In this document: in pieces, positions 54,090 to 63,213 of the stretch
How the letters are laid out: every line of letters starts with the position of its first letter
Numbering within the stretch: the first letter of the stretch is position 1
Assembly (NCBI GenBank): GCA_051252455.1
Contig: JBPOFM010000001.1
Location: 744,001 to 808,000 of the forward strand
From: JBPOFM01 sp051252455
GTDB taxonomy: Bacteria; Bacteroidota; Bacteroidia; Flavobacteriales; Flavobacteriaceae
Direction of reading: 5' to 3'
Length of the DNA: 64,000 nucleotides
The notes under the pieces: model-generated
Databases searched by the model: none
Told to the model about the DNA's origin: nothing
The model's input: only the letters and a program-made list of their open reading frames with translations
Made by a program: the position numbers and the translations under genes

Positions 54090-55370
54090 ATGGAACAAAA
54101 AAAACTCAAAAAAGACCCATACGCAGCGCTTCGAATCAGGGAATTCAATATTTTTTTATTGGTAAGATTTGCGCTTGTTTTCGCTTGGTCAATGCAGTTT
54201 GTGATTATCGAATGGGAAGTGTATTCCTTGACCAAAGACCCATGGGCACTTGGACTCATTGGTCTAATGGAAATAATTCCGGCGGTCGGAATCGCACTGT
54301 TTGCAGGACATATCGTTGACCAAAAAGAAAAACGAGGCTTGCTCATAAAGTGTATTTTGGGATTTTCCGTTATTAGTTTTGGTTTGTTTATGCTCACTTG
54401 GCCAAGAATAGTTGCCGATTGGTCCATGAATCAAATTTTGTACAGTGTCTATTTTTTGGTGTTCTGTGGTGGGTTGGTCAGAGCCTTTATTGGGCCAACA
54501 GTATTCTCCTTAATTGCTTTAATTGTTCCCAAAAAGTTGTATCCCAATGCGGCTACTTGGAGCAGTTCCACTTGGCAAGTTGCATCCGTAGTGGGACCAG
54601 CAGTCGCAGGTATTTCCATCAGTTGGATCGGTGTCCATTGGTCCATGTGTTTGGTGGTTGGCTTTGCGTGTTTTGCCTTATTAAATCTCTTGAGAATCAG
54701 CAAAAAACCAATTCTCAATCCAAAAATCGGAGAGCCTGTTTGGGAAAGTCTCAAGGAAGGTGTCAAATTTGTTTATAATACGAAAGCAATCTTGGGAGCC
54801 ATTACTCTTGATATGATTGCTGTTCTTTTTGGTGGAGCAGTGGCCTTACTGCCGATTTTCGCACAGGATATTTTAGAAGTTGGGTCAGAAGGTTTTGGGG
54901 TTTTAAGAGCGGCTCCAGCTGTGGGTGCCTTCATTACGATGTGGGTTACGGCTTATTTTTCTATTGGTAAAAACGCTGGTATGAAATTATTGGCAGCGAT
55001 TTTCGGATTTGGTATTTGCATTATCGTATTCGGATTGTCTTCTGTCTTTTGGGTGTCTGTGGTAGCATTGTTCTTTAGCGGTGTGACCGATGGCGTATCA
55101 ATGGTCATTCGTCAAACCATTTTACAACTCAAAACACCAGATCATATGCGAGGTCGCGTCGCTTCAGTGAACTCTATTTTTGTGGGATCTTCTAACGAAT
55201 TGGGCGCATTTGAAAGTGGTTTGACTGCCAAATTAATGGGAACTGTGGCGGCAGTTGTATTTGGAGGCACCATGACTTTAATTACAGTTGTTACAACAGG
55301 ATTAGCATTACCATCATTCAGAAAACTTGATTTACGAAAAGATATGGAAGAGCACGAAAGGGAAACCTAA
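54090..55370 (+). CDS. MFS exporter, EntS-like
   Basis: A 426-residue inner-membrane protein with about 12 hydrophobic helices. The early LIGLMEIIPAVGIALFAGHIVDQKEKRGLL carries the MFS motif A (GhlaDr-k), as in enterobactin-exporter-like proteins. Later segments are FGGAVALLPIFAQDILEVG and GRVASVNSIFVGSSNELGAFESG. It probably exports a small molecule or siderophore. The end overlaps the convergent lpxH gene by 4 bases. Confidence 0.85.
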   Translation: MEQKKLKKDPYAALRIREFNIFLLVRFALVFAWSMQFVIIEWEVYSLTKDPWALGLIGLMEIIPAVGIALFAGHIVDQKEKRGLLIKCILGFSVISFGLFMLTWPRIVADWSMNQILYSVYFLVFCGGLVRAFIGPTVFSLIALIVPKKLYPNAATWSSSTWQVASVVGPAVAGISISWIGVHWSMCLVVGFACFALLNLLRISKKPILNPKIGEPVWESLKEGVKFVYNTKAILGAITLDMIAVLFGGAVALLPIFAQDILEVGSEGFGVLRAAPAVGAFITMWVTAYFSIGKNAGMKLLAAIFGFGICIIVFGLSSVFWVSVVALFFSGVTDGVSMVIRQTILQLKTPDHMRGRVASVNSIFVGSSNELGAFESGLTAKLMGTVAAVVFGGTMTLITVVTTGLALPSFRKLDLRKDMEEHERET

Positions 55371-56119
55371 AACGTTTTCAATTCAAATTGTTCACCATCA
55401 AATACGCCATAGGTATAATACGAAATCCAGTCGCCTAGATTAATATATTCTGATTGGTCATTCAATTTAATTTCCATTGGTAAATGTCGATGGCCAAAAA
55501 CGAAATAATCACGATGTTTTTCAACTAATTTCTTTTTTGAATATTGAACCAACCATTCATTGTCTTCGCCTAAAAACTTGGCATCTTCATCACCCGAAAT
55601 CAATTTGTTCTTAACGCTCAAATATTGGGCAATTTTTACACCCAAATCTGGATGTAACCAGCGGAACAACCATTTAAAAAATGGATTAGTAAACACTTTT
55701 TTCATGCGTTTGTAGCCCTTATCATAAGGACCTAAACCATCACCATGACCAATAAAAAACAATTTGTCATTGAAGGTGAATTCTTTTGGCTTGTGAAACA
55801 CGTCGATGCCCAATTCATTTTCAAAATACCCATGCATCCATAAGTCGTGATTACCGACAAAGTAATAAATAGGGATTCCAGAATCGCTAATTTCAGCAAG
55901 TTTTCCCAATGTTCTTGTGAACCCTTTTGGAACAACTGTTTTATATTCAAACCAAAAATCAAATAAATCACCTAGCAAAAAAATAGCGGCAGCGTCTTGT
56001 TTCACCTCGTCGAGCCAAGCCACAAACTTCTGCTCACGCGGACGGGACAACTCTGATGTTGGAGCGCCTAAATGATTATCTGATGCGAAGTAAATTTTTT
56101 TTCCTTGTGGGATGTTCAT
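55367..56119 (-). CDS. lpxH: UDP-2,3-diacylglucosamine diphosphatase
   Basis: A 250-residue calcineurin-like phosphoesterase that cleaves UDP-2,3-diacylglucosamine to lipid X in lipid A synthesis. Metal motifs: FASDNHLG, LLGDLFDFW, FVGNHDLWM, IGHGDG and VFGHRHLPM. This is the expected full set. It starts after the queD gene in the same direction and converges on the MFS gene. Confidence 0.93.
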   Translation of the reverse strand: MNIPQGKKIYFASDNHLGAPTSELSRPREQKFVAWLDEVKQDAAAIFLLGDLFDFWFEYKTVVPKGFTRTLGKLAEISDSGIPIYYFVGNHDLWMHGYFENELGIDVFHKPKEFTFNDKLFFIGHGDGLGPYDKGYKRMKKVFTNPFFKWLFRWLHPDLGVKIAQYLSVKNKLISGDEDAKFLGEDNEWLVQYSKKKLVEKHRDYFVFGHRHLPMEIKLNDQSEYINLGDWISYYTYGVFDGEQFELKTF

Positions 56120-56138
56120 AAAGTAAATATAAAATAAA

Positions 56139-56156
56139 TTCCTGCGAACCTGGAAT
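56139..56156. repeat. degenerate REP-like sequence (TTCCTGCGAACCTGGAAT)
   Basis: TTCCTGCGAA matches the palindrome at 27111, but the second arm has diverged (CCTGGAA). It fills the queD/lpxH gap. Confidence 0.4.
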
Positions 56157-56605
56157 CAATTATCCGAAGCATACCATTCTGCAAAACTTGTATCTGTTTC
56201 CTGAAGTTTCAAGGAATGGAGTTGAATATTTTGTGGTAAATATGTTTTGATTTTATTAGCAAAGTCAATGACCATCATTTCGCTGGTCGGTTGGTAATCT
56301 ACCAATAAAACATTGTGGCCTCTATCTTCAAGTTCCTTTGCCAATTCTACGTGAGGAGTATTTTTATTGAAAACGGTCGCATGATCAAAGACATCAACTA
56401 TTTCAGTTTTTACAATTTTCTTCAAATCACTAAAGTCAATGACCATTCCGTATTTGACATTGGAAGTATCAATAATGGGCTGCCCAATCACTGTAACAGA
56501 AAGTTTGTAGCTGTGCCCGTGCACGTTTTTGCATTTGCCATCATAACCGTAAAGGGCATGGCCAGTTTCAAAAGAAAATTGTTTGGTAATACGAATGGTA
56601 CTCAT
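56156..56605 (-). CDS. queD: 6-carboxytetrahydropterin synthase
   Basis: A 149-residue T-fold enzyme of the queuosine/preQ0 pathway. The start MSTIRITKQFSFETGHALYG was chosen, as upstream codons lack similarity. Zinc-binding histidines are in FETGH and NVHGHSY, and the catalytic cysteine lies in DGKCKNVHG. A later DHATVFN segment carries the catalytic Asp-His. Length is slightly above the E. coli protein. Confidence 0.93.
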   Translation of the reverse strand: MSTIRITKQFSFETGHALYGYDGKCKNVHGHSYKLSVTVIGQPIIDTSNVKYGMVIDFSDLKKIVKTEIVDVFDHATVFNKNTPHVELAKELEDRGHNVLLVDYQPTSEMMVIDFANKIKTYLPQNIQLHSLKLQETDTSFAEWYASDN

Positions 56606-56707
56606 TATATATTGAATTTCAATACAAAGATAATCGTTTTGTAAAAGCAATTCGTTTTTAGTCTACTTTTGACGAATAATTGGCATTTCTAGCTATTGAT
56701 CCATCTT

Positions 56708-57349
56708 ATGACCACACTTTTTGAAGAGATTGCTTTTGTTGAAAATCCAATGTATGAGGGAATCATTGAGAACATCATTTCTCAAAAATATGCCATCGTT
56801 GAAGATTTTTTTGCTGCAGATGAGGTTTCAATTTTGAGACAATCTCTATTGGAAAAACATGAAGAAGATGCATTTAAAAAGGCGGCAATTGGTAATTGTG
56901 TAAATGAAACAATTGTTAAATCGATACGTGGTGATGTGATTCTTTGGATAGATGAATTGCAGGCAAACCACGCAGAAAACTTGTTCTTTGATAAAATAAA
57001 CAATTTGGTAACTTATCTCAACAAAACCTGTTTCTTGGGAATTTTACACAAAGAATTCCATTACGCATTATATCCAACAGGTACATTTTACAAACGCCAT
57101 ATCGATACATTTCAAAATGATGACAGGCGAAAGTTATCCTTTGTATGTTACCTAAACGACGAAGATTGGCAGCCAGAAAATGGCGGTGAACTCGTATTGT
57201 ATTTAAATGAAAATGGTTTAGAAAAAGAAAAAACCATTTATCCGTTTCCAGGACGCGTGGTTATTTTTGAAAGTCAAATTATTGAGCACGAAGTAAAACC
57301 GGTCAATACCCAGCGCTTAAGCATCACAGGTTGGTTGAAAACTCGATAG
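56708..57349 (+). CDS. 2OG-Fe(II) oxygenase, prolyl-hydroxylase-like
   Basis: A 213-residue Fe(II)/2-oxoglutarate-dependent oxygenase. Iron ligands are the HxD in YKRHIDTFQND and a later histidine in IIEHEV; the 2-oxoglutarate arginine is in NTQRLSITGWL. The PENGGELVLYLNE strand is typical of the P4Hc family. It may hydroxylate a protein (e.g. ribosomal or translation-factor) residue. The start MTTLFEEI was chosen over a TTG four codons earlier. Confidence 0.9.
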   Translation: MTTLFEEIAFVENPMYEGIIENIISQKYAIVEDFFAADEVSILRQSLLEKHEEDAFKKAAIGNCVNETIVKSIRGDVILWIDELQANHAENLFFDKINNLVTYLNKTCFLGILHKEFHYALYPTGTFYKRHIDTFQNDDRRKLSFVCYLNDEDWQPENGGELVLYLNENGLEKEKTIYPFPGRVVIFESQIIEHEVKPVNTQRLSITGWLKTR

Positions 57350-57350
57350 G

Positions 57351-57449
57351 TTATCTGTTTTTTCTTCTGTTGTAGAAATAGACAACAACTAAAACTACTG
57401 CTAATAGTAGAAACAGTCCATTTCCACTTAAAAATTCCATCACATTCAT
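57351..57449 (-). CDS. putative 32-residue single-span membrane protein
   Basis: A short frame, MNVMEFLSGNGLFLLLAVV ... followed by YFYNRRKNR. It encodes a 20-residue hydrophobic helix with a basic end, typical of small membrane proteins. It lies 27 bases after the MATE gene's stop, on the same strand, and ends one base after the convergent oxygenase gene. No ribosome site is visible, which is normal here. It could be chance. Confidence 0.45.
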   Translation of the reverse strand: MNVMEFLSGNGLFLLLAVVLVVVYFYNRRKNR

Positions 57450-57476
57450 AAAACTTATGTTTATTCAATGCCAAAG

Positions 57477-58829
57477 TTAATCGTTTTGCGCGCTTGGCAA
57501 AAAGAGTTGTCGAAATTTTAAAATAAGAGGAATTCCTCTTGCGACCATCCAGAAGGCAAAGGCAATGAAAATTGCGTACAATTTGTAATCAAAGGAATCC
57601 AATAGAAATAAAATTGGTACAAAAACTACAAACGTTGCAACCAAAAGGACATTTCTTAAGTACTTCATTCGACCCAAACCTTTAAACATACCATCAAAAA
57701 TAAATGCCAACGCACAAAAGGGTTGCATCGCTAAAACAATCCAGAATACGGCATAGAATTCTTTAAGAACTTGTGGGTCATTCGTGAAAATATTCCCTAA
57801 TGGTTTATAGAAAATGCTTCCAAGGAAAGCTAAAACAATTCCGACGATGACACCGTATTTAATGAGCTTGTCGCTTAGTGCAATCAACAAATCAGGTCTG
57901 TTGGCACCTAACAATTTACCGGAGAGAATGTTTCCAGCACTCGCATAACCGTCAACTATAAATGCACCCAAAAACCACAAATTTATTGCAATGGTGTATG
58001 CCGCAATGTATTGTTTTCCATAACTTGTGGCGAACGCATTTGCAAAATATAGGGTGACATTCAAGGCCAACGTTCGCACGAATAAATTCAATATCATCAG
58101 CATGAATCGATTGATCTCCTTGTTAAAAGGGAAACTGACTTTGAGAGGAATTACCGTCTTTTTTAATAAATAATAAGCAGATAAAATAGCCATTGAGCAT
58201 TGCGCAATGACACTTGCGTATGCCGCACCTTTAATGTTCAAGGGTGCAATAAATCCATCAATACCATAGACTAAAACAATATCTAAAACGACGTTGGTTG
58301 AAGCGCCAACCAAAGCGATAATCATTGGATAAAATGTGTTTTGCAAACCTCTAAAAGCGCCAAATACAGCAATTGTAAATAAGGTGAAAGGGAATCCGAA
58401 CACGCGGATTCTATAGTATTCCACACAATAGTTTAAAATCAGATCCGAAGCGTTGTATAACTTGAAAATGAATTCAGCGAATGGAAACGTGCCTAAAATG
58501 ATCAGTAAACTCAACGAGGTAATTATGAAAATAGCCTGTGCAGGAAGTGATCTGACTTCATCAAGTTGGTCCGCACCAACATATTGTGATACAATTGAAG
58601 AGATTGCACTCCGTGTTTGTCCCAAAACCCAAATAAGCATTGAAATAAAAGCTCCGACAATACCAACTGCAGCCAATGATTCTGTGGCATTGACATCAAT
58701 GTTGCCAATGACCGCTGTGTCTGTGATAGACAAAATTGGTTCAGAAACTCCTGCTATTAAAGCAGGAATGGCAAGTCGGTTGATATTTTTAAGGTTGATA
58801 ATTGAGTTCAAAGGACGAGTTCGTAACAA
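57477..58829 (-). CDS. MATE-family efflux transporter
   Basis: A 450-residue, 12-helix antiporter (DinF-like branch) that exports drugs or metabolites with Na+ or H+. The N terminus INRLAIPALIAGVSEPILSITDTAVIGNID has the conserved helix-1/2 motif with Asp-Thr-Ala. AVFGAFRGLQNTFYPM and GANRPDLL further match the family. The gene overlaps the upstream acetyltransferase gene by 22 bases and is followed by a small membrane frame. Confidence 0.92.
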   Translation of the reverse strand: MLRTRPLNSIINLKNINRLAIPALIAGVSEPILSITDTAVIGNIDVNATESLAAVGIVGAFISMLIWVLGQTRSAISSIVSQYVGADQLDEVRSLPAQAIFIITSLSLLIILGTFPFAEFIFKLYNASDLILNYCVEYYRIRVFGFPFTLFTIAVFGAFRGLQNTFYPMIIALVGASTNVVLDIVLVYGIDGFIAPLNIKGAAYASVIAQCSMAILSAYYLLKKTVIPLKVSFPFNKEINRFMLMILNLFVRTLALNVTLYFANAFATSYGKQYIAAYTIAINLWFLGAFIVDGYASAGNILSGKLLGANRPDLLIALSDKLIKYGVIVGIVLAFLGSIFYKPLGNIFTNDPQVLKEFYAVFWIVLAMQPFCALAFIFDGMFKGLGRMKYLRNVLLVATFVVFVPILFLLDSFDYKLYAIFIAFAFWMVARGIPLILKFRQLFLPSAQND

Positions 58830-59308
58830 TAAAAAGGATGTTCGCTTTGTTTTGGGAAATAAATAGAGCCCAAACGTTTGTATCCTCTAAATTCGTAAAA
58901 TTTTTGGTTTCGCTTGTTTTTTGAAAACGTATCTAATCGAATAGACGTGATTCCTTTAAGTTTTGAATTGGTTTCCGCATAATCCATTAATTGTCTGGCA
59001 AGTCCTTTCCCTTGATGATCTGGATGCACCGCGAGCCGATGGATATATATGTTATTTTTAGTTTCGGTTAGCCACTTTATGGGAAGATAGTCATCATCCA
59101 TCAATGTTGAAATCACAATACAGCCTAGGATAATCTTGTTAATTTCCAAAATATATAGTTCGCCACGTTTGACATCATTTGCAAATGCAGAACGTTTTGG
59201 ATAATGTTCGTTCCATTGAAATATGCCATTGGTAATCATGTGTTTGGCACAAGATTTAGTCAATATTAATATCTTGTCGATATCTTGATTGGTCGCTTTC
59301 CGGATCAT
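58808..59308 (-). CDS. GNAT-family N-acetyltransferase
   Basis: A 166-residue acetyl-CoA-dependent transferase. RLAVHPDHQGKGLARQLMDYAE is the CoA-binding A-motif with the Q/RxxGxG/A signature. IRLDTFSKNKRNQKFYEFRGYKRLG is the B-motif. Substrate is not inferable. The stop overlaps the MATE gene by 22 bases, so the two may be coupled in detoxification. Confidence 0.88.
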   Translation of the reverse strand: MIRKATNQDIDKILILTKSCAKHMITNGIFQWNEHYPKRSAFANDVKRGELYILEINKIILGCIVISTLMDDDYLPIKWLTETKNNIYIHRLAVHPDHQGKGLARQLMDYAETNSKLKGITSIRLDTFSKNKRNQKFYEFRGYKRLGSIYFPKQSEHPFYCYELVL

Positions 59309-59318
59309 TAATAATGTG

Positions 59319-59326
59319 TACTTTTG
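59319..59326 (+). promoter_or_regulatory. -7 box TACTTTTG before the universal stress gene
   Basis: An exact TAnnTTTG match, 37 bases before the universal stress protein ATG, in the divergent gap. Confidence 0.45.
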
Positions 59327-59363
59327 CAGTATAATTTGTAAAGTTAGTTTTTAATTCACGATT

Positions 59364-60158
59364 ATGAAGAATATATTAGTCCCTGTTGGTTCCTCCAAAA
59401 ATGCGGTAAGCCATTTACAGTATGCAGTAGATTTTGCAAAGGAATTTGGCGCCAAATTATATGTTGTACAGATTTATAACGTCTACACCAAAGCAGGAAC
59501 AATGGTTAAAATTGATCATATTTTGGAACGTGAAAGTTTGGAATTCTTAAGATCACACGTTGCCAAAGTTAATACAAAAGGTGTTGAAGTTATTGTTAAG
59601 ACATTTAAAGGCAAATTGATTGATACCTTGGAACTAGTATGCCAAGCTGCCGATATAGATTTGATTTTGATAGAACCAAGAACAACTTCCATAAAAGATG
59701 AGGTGTTTTTAGGCAAAACGTCCGGTAAGATTATCAAACAGACCAACATTCCTGCGTTGATTGTGCCCGAAGGCTATCCTTATATACCCATTCAAAACAT
59801 TTTGATGGCATTGAAATCTGCCATAGTGAGGAAAAAAGATAGTTTGTTGCCTTTAAAAGAAATCAAGCAACAGTTTCAGTCCAAAGTCGATTTGTTGCTT
59901 GTGAAAACGCAGTTTCACAACGAAGGGGATTTTGATGTAAATGAGGAATTGGCGAGCTTTGTGTCTGAAACAATTTATTCTGATAACCCTACAACCTATC
60001 AAGGTGTGTTAGAGCATTATAAAACGAATAATCCAGACTTGTTATGTGTGGTTAGACGAAAACGTGGTTTCTTTACAAAACTATGGGAGGATAGTACTAT
60101 TTTAAAGAAGGATTTTTATACCACTTTACCAGTTTTGGTTTTGGGTGGATTAAAGTGA
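59364..60158 (+). CDS. universal stress protein family protein
   Basis: A 264-residue protein. The first half has MKNILVPVGSSKNAVSHLQYAV and a hydrophobic beta-alpha pattern matching the UspA fold, including GKTSGKIIKQTNIPALIVPEG, which resembles the ATP-binding G-2x-G-9x-G loop. The second half (about 145-264) is a diverged second domain ending TTLPVLVLGG. It probably works in starvation or redox stress. tRNA-Ala follows on the same strand 38 bases later with its own -7 box. Confidence 0.85.
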   Translation: MKNILVPVGSSKNAVSHLQYAVDFAKEFGAKLYVVQIYNVYTKAGTMVKIDHILERESLEFLRSHVAKVNTKGVEVIVKTFKGKLIDTLELVCQAADIDLILIEPRTTSIKDEVFLGKTSGKIIKQTNIPALIVPEGYPYIPIQNILMALKSAIVRKKDSLLPLKEIKQQFQSKVDLLLVKTQFHNEGDFDVNEELASFVSETIYSDNPTTYQGVLEHYKTNNPDLLCVVRRKRGFFTKLWEDSTILKKDFYTTLPVLVLGGLK

Positions 60159-60178
60159 TAACTGTGTGATTTTTTTAT

Positions 60179-60186
60179 TACTTTCG
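60179..60186 (+). promoter_or_regulatory. -7-like box TACTTTCG before tRNA-Ala
   Basis: One mismatch from TAnnTTTG and 10 bases before the tRNA-Ala 5' end, so it is well placed to start it. Confidence 0.45.
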
Positions 60187-60196
60187 TCAAAATTTT

Positions 60197-60270
60197 GGGG
60201 ATGTAGCTCAGTTGGCTAGAGCGCTTGGCTGGCAGCCAAGAGGTCGTGGGTTCGAATCCCATCTTCTCCA
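60197..60270 (+). tRNA. tRNA-Ala(GGC)
   Basis: A 74-base cloverleaf: D stem GCTC/GAGC, anticodon stem CTTGG/CCAAG with loop CTGGCAG (anticodon GGC), and T loop TTCGAAT. The acceptor has the G3-T70 pair that defines alanine identity, with one T-T mismatch at 6-67. A73 is present and CCA is not encoded. Confidence 0.97.
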
Positions 60271-60274
60271 CTTT

Positions 60275-60310
60275 AAACCCTTATAACCCTTAAGATTATG
60301 AGGGTTTTTT
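60275..60310 (+). terminator. terminator after tRNA-Ala
   Basis: AAACCCTTATAA and TTATGAGGGTTT form a 12-bp stem (one G-T) with a 9-base loop, followed by T residues. Confidence 0.85.
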
Positions 60311-60371
60311 GTTTTTTAATCCCAATGAATTGTTTTTTATATCTCTCAATCCGAGCAAACGACTAAATAAA

Positions 60372-63146
60372 TTATCTTTTAAAGGGTAATGCTTTTTCAA
60401 CAAAATCAATTTGTGGATTACATATTTCAACAATCAATTTTTTTAGTTGAACGGAAAATTCATCGAGAATTTCATCTGTAATATTCGTGTTTTTATTAGC
60501 ACCTCGACCTGTTTTATCTTTTTTAGCGAACTTCAAAAAATAGTCTCCTTGAAGGTTTTTAAATGAGATGATGCCACCTTCAACGGAATCTGATAAAAGT
60601 CTCTTTTCATTCAACATATAAGCATAGGTTAGTACTTGAAAGCTTTTGCTATATTTATCATAATCGGTTGTAATATCTTCCCAATCGACAATTTCCACTT
60701 TGCTTTGTTCCACTTTTCCTGTTTTGTAATCTATAATTCTCATTATACCGTTATACGTGTCAATTCGATCCACAGTTCCTTTTAAGAATACCGGAAAATC
60801 GAGTTCTGGTATATCGATAGCAACTTTTATTTCCTGCTCTAAAGCAATAATTTTAATCTCATTGCCTGTTTTGATGGTTTCAATTTCTTTGTTGAGAAAA
60901 TTATTGACATAACGTTTGGCAATTTCAAAAATGATTAAGTTTTTACCTTTAGTCATATCACCTTCTCTATAAGAGGATTTGAAATGTTTTTCAACCGTAA
61001 CATCGATAGCTTCTTTCATGGATTGCAAATGCGATTCATTTAGTACCATACCTATAAATGGGAAATAAAACTCTTCTAAGGTTTCATGAATGACGGTCCC
61101 TAATGTGTTGGCCGCAACGGTTTCTTCAACCTCGTCATAACTTTTAATGCCTAAAACCTTTTCGTTATAGAAATCAATAGGATTTCGAATGTAATTAGTC
61201 AATGAGGAGGGAGAAAATCCTTTATGGGCAATCTTTTTCAAAACAACCAAAACAGCGTCAGTCTTTTTAATTATTTTGAGTGATTTCTGAATGGACGGTA
61301 CTTTAGGAGACACAATATAATGTTTAATTGGATGCAACTTTTCAATCTCCAATTGTGTAATGAAACGACTCTTTTCACCTCCGTTCAAAACATCTGGCTC
61401 TGTGTTGTAGATGATGTAAACGTTCTTGGCGCGTTGTAAAAGACGATAAAAATGATAGGTATAAACAGCATCCTTCTCCTTATATGTAGGTAATCCGTTT
61501 TCAATTTTTACATCAAAAGGAATAAAGGAATTGTTACTTTTCCCTGCAGGAAGAATTCCTTCGTTGACGGATGATATAATGACTGTTTCAAAATCAAGAA
61601 CGCGCGACTCTAACATTCCCATTATTTGAAGACCATGCAAAGGCTCTCCCTTAAAATCTAAAGTTTCACTTTTCAACAACTCCCTGTACAAACTCAATAG
61701 TGTGCTGACGGTGTTGATGTATTTGTAGGTTGCATTAAGAGAACTCAACTCATTAAAAATTTCATTAAAACGATATAAATATTCCAATGGGAGTAGATTA
61801 TTGGTTTTATCAGTATCCAGATAATCCTTGATCTTTAAAATTAATTGAGAACATTGCCCTATGGCTTTGTTCGGATTGTCTTGCCAATTATCAAATAATA
61901 ATGCAATGACATCATGCTTGTGCTCTGCAAGTTCTTTTAATTTCTCAATTGAAATATGGACAATGTTGTTATTTTGAATGAATGCAACAATTCGATTGGA
62001 ATAGTTTTCATCACCAACATCAAATAAAGGTTGCACAAATTGATGAGAAATAATGGAAACGACATCACGATAGTAAAATGTTAGCGATTTGTTTTTATGT
62101 ATTTTAAACAATTCTTCAAATAACGATGCTAAAGGAACCGTTCTGACCGGCAATCCCATTGTGATATTGATAGCATCTATTCCTCTTGGAATACTGTTTA
62201 AAAGGGGCATTAGAAGCGTTTCATCGCCTAGTACGACCGCAGTGTTGGAAATGGACCTATTCTCATTTTGAAGTTTATCAAGAAGTTCACCAATATATTT
62301 CACCTGTCCAATATTCTTTGGCGTCCCAATGACTTCAATATGTTTGGAATGCTGATAGTGAGAGCTCATCCATTGAAAAGGATGTTTCTCAAAATAAGAC
62401 CAGTTATATGTGTGCAACCGCATGAATAACCCAGCATCGTGGATTTTATTATTGATAAAAGTTTCATCGATATCCCAATAGATGTCGGCCAGGTCCTGTT
62501 GTAACAATTCTTGGATGATAATTTCCTCCGCTTTATTCAACGCGTTAAATCCGACAAAAACATGATGTTTAAAGGCATTCAAAGCTATGTAGTGTTCTAG
62601 GCTATCAACAGCTTCTCTATAAACCATGCCTTGGTAGCCTTTCCTTTTGGCAATCAATTTTAGTTTGAACTCTTTGTAGTAGACTTTTAAACGTGACCAA
62701 AAAACAATGTAATTTTTTACTGAATTCGTTTGCTCTTCAGCAACTGACCAGTGGTTTAATTCTTTAATGGCTTTAAGGTATTCAAATATGTTTTCGGTAG
62801 GAATGAGATAGCGGTCGATTTCATTAAAATCCTGTAGTAATAATTGTGCCCATTTTGAAAATGAATCGAAAGGTTCGACTTGCTCTTTGGGGGTTAATTT
62901 TAAATAGACTTCGTAAAATTCAAATAGTAATTCTGTATTTGATATATAATTTAATTCAGAAATCGATTCAACGAACTCTTCAATGGAAATAATTTTGGGT
63001 GCAAATATAGTTTTGCGAAGGTTTTTAGATAGATGATAGGTAAGGAAAACACCAGCTCGTTTGCTGGGTAATACAAAAGTGAGTTGGGAGAAATCAACTT
63101 CTTTTTTTTGCAGATCTACTATAACGTCTTCTATAAAACTTGTCAT
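60372..63146 (-). CDS. PD-(D/E)XK nuclease/inactive helicase, AddB-like
   Basis: A 924-residue protein of the RecB/AddB family for double-strand-break repair. The N-terminal part (VLPSKRAGVFLTYHLSKNL) has a degenerate P-loop-like segment, where AddB often keeps GRAGSGKT, so ATPase activity is doubtful. The C-terminal nuclease has LKGTVDRIDTYNGIMRIIDYKTGK, a complete D...(D)YK active site. In Flavobacteriia a UvrD-like helicase gene is often its partner but is not in this window. It follows the OmpA gene, separated by a terminator. Confidence 0.88.
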   Translation of the reverse strand: MTSFIEDVIVDLQKKEVDFSQLTFVLPSKRAGVFLTYHLSKNLRKTIFAPKIISIEEFVESISELNYISNTELLFEFYEVYLKLTPKEQVEPFDSFSKWAQLLLQDFNEIDRYLIPTENIFEYLKAIKELNHWSVAEEQTNSVKNYIVFWSRLKVYYKEFKLKLIAKRKGYQGMVYREAVDSLEHYIALNAFKHHVFVGFNALNKAEEIIIQELLQQDLADIYWDIDETFINNKIHDAGLFMRLHTYNWSYFEKHPFQWMSSHYQHSKHIEVIGTPKNIGQVKYIGELLDKLQNENRSISNTAVVLGDETLLMPLLNSIPRGIDAINITMGLPVRTVPLASLFEELFKIHKNKSLTFYYRDVVSIISHQFVQPLFDVGDENYSNRIVAFIQNNNIVHISIEKLKELAEHKHDVIALLFDNWQDNPNKAIGQCSQLILKIKDYLDTDKTNNLLPLEYLYRFNEIFNELSSLNATYKYINTVSTLLSLYRELLKSETLDFKGEPLHGLQIMGMLESRVLDFETVIISSVNEGILPAGKSNNSFIPFDVKIENGLPTYKEKDAVYTYHFYRLLQRAKNVYIIYNTEPDVLNGGEKSRFITQLEIEKLHPIKHYIVSPKVPSIQKSLKIIKKTDAVLVVLKKIAHKGFSPSSLTNYIRNPIDFYNEKVLGIKSYDEVEETVAANTLGTVIHETLEEFYFPFIGMVLNESHLQSMKEAIDVTVEKHFKSSYREGDMTKGKNLIIFEIAKRYVNNFLNKEIETIKTGNEIKIIALEQEIKVAIDIPELDFPVFLKGTVDRIDTYNGIMRIIDYKTGKVEQSKVEIVDWEDITTDYDKYSKSFQVLTYAYMLNEKRLLSDSVEGGIISFKNLQGDYFLKFAKKDKTGRGANKNTNITDEILDEFSVQLKKLIVEICNPQIDFVEKALPFKR

Positions 63147-63154
63147 AGTATAAA

Positions 63155-63183
63155 AATAAAAAACGCCCCGAATATCGGAGCGT
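63155..63183 (-). terminator. terminator after the OmpA gene
   Basis: ACGCCCCGA and TCGGAGCGT form a 9-bp stem (one G-T) with loop ATA; on the minus strand a T-run follows. Confidence 0.92.
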
Positions 63184-63213
63184 ATTTTACACTTATTTAT
63201 TTTAGAAACTTAA

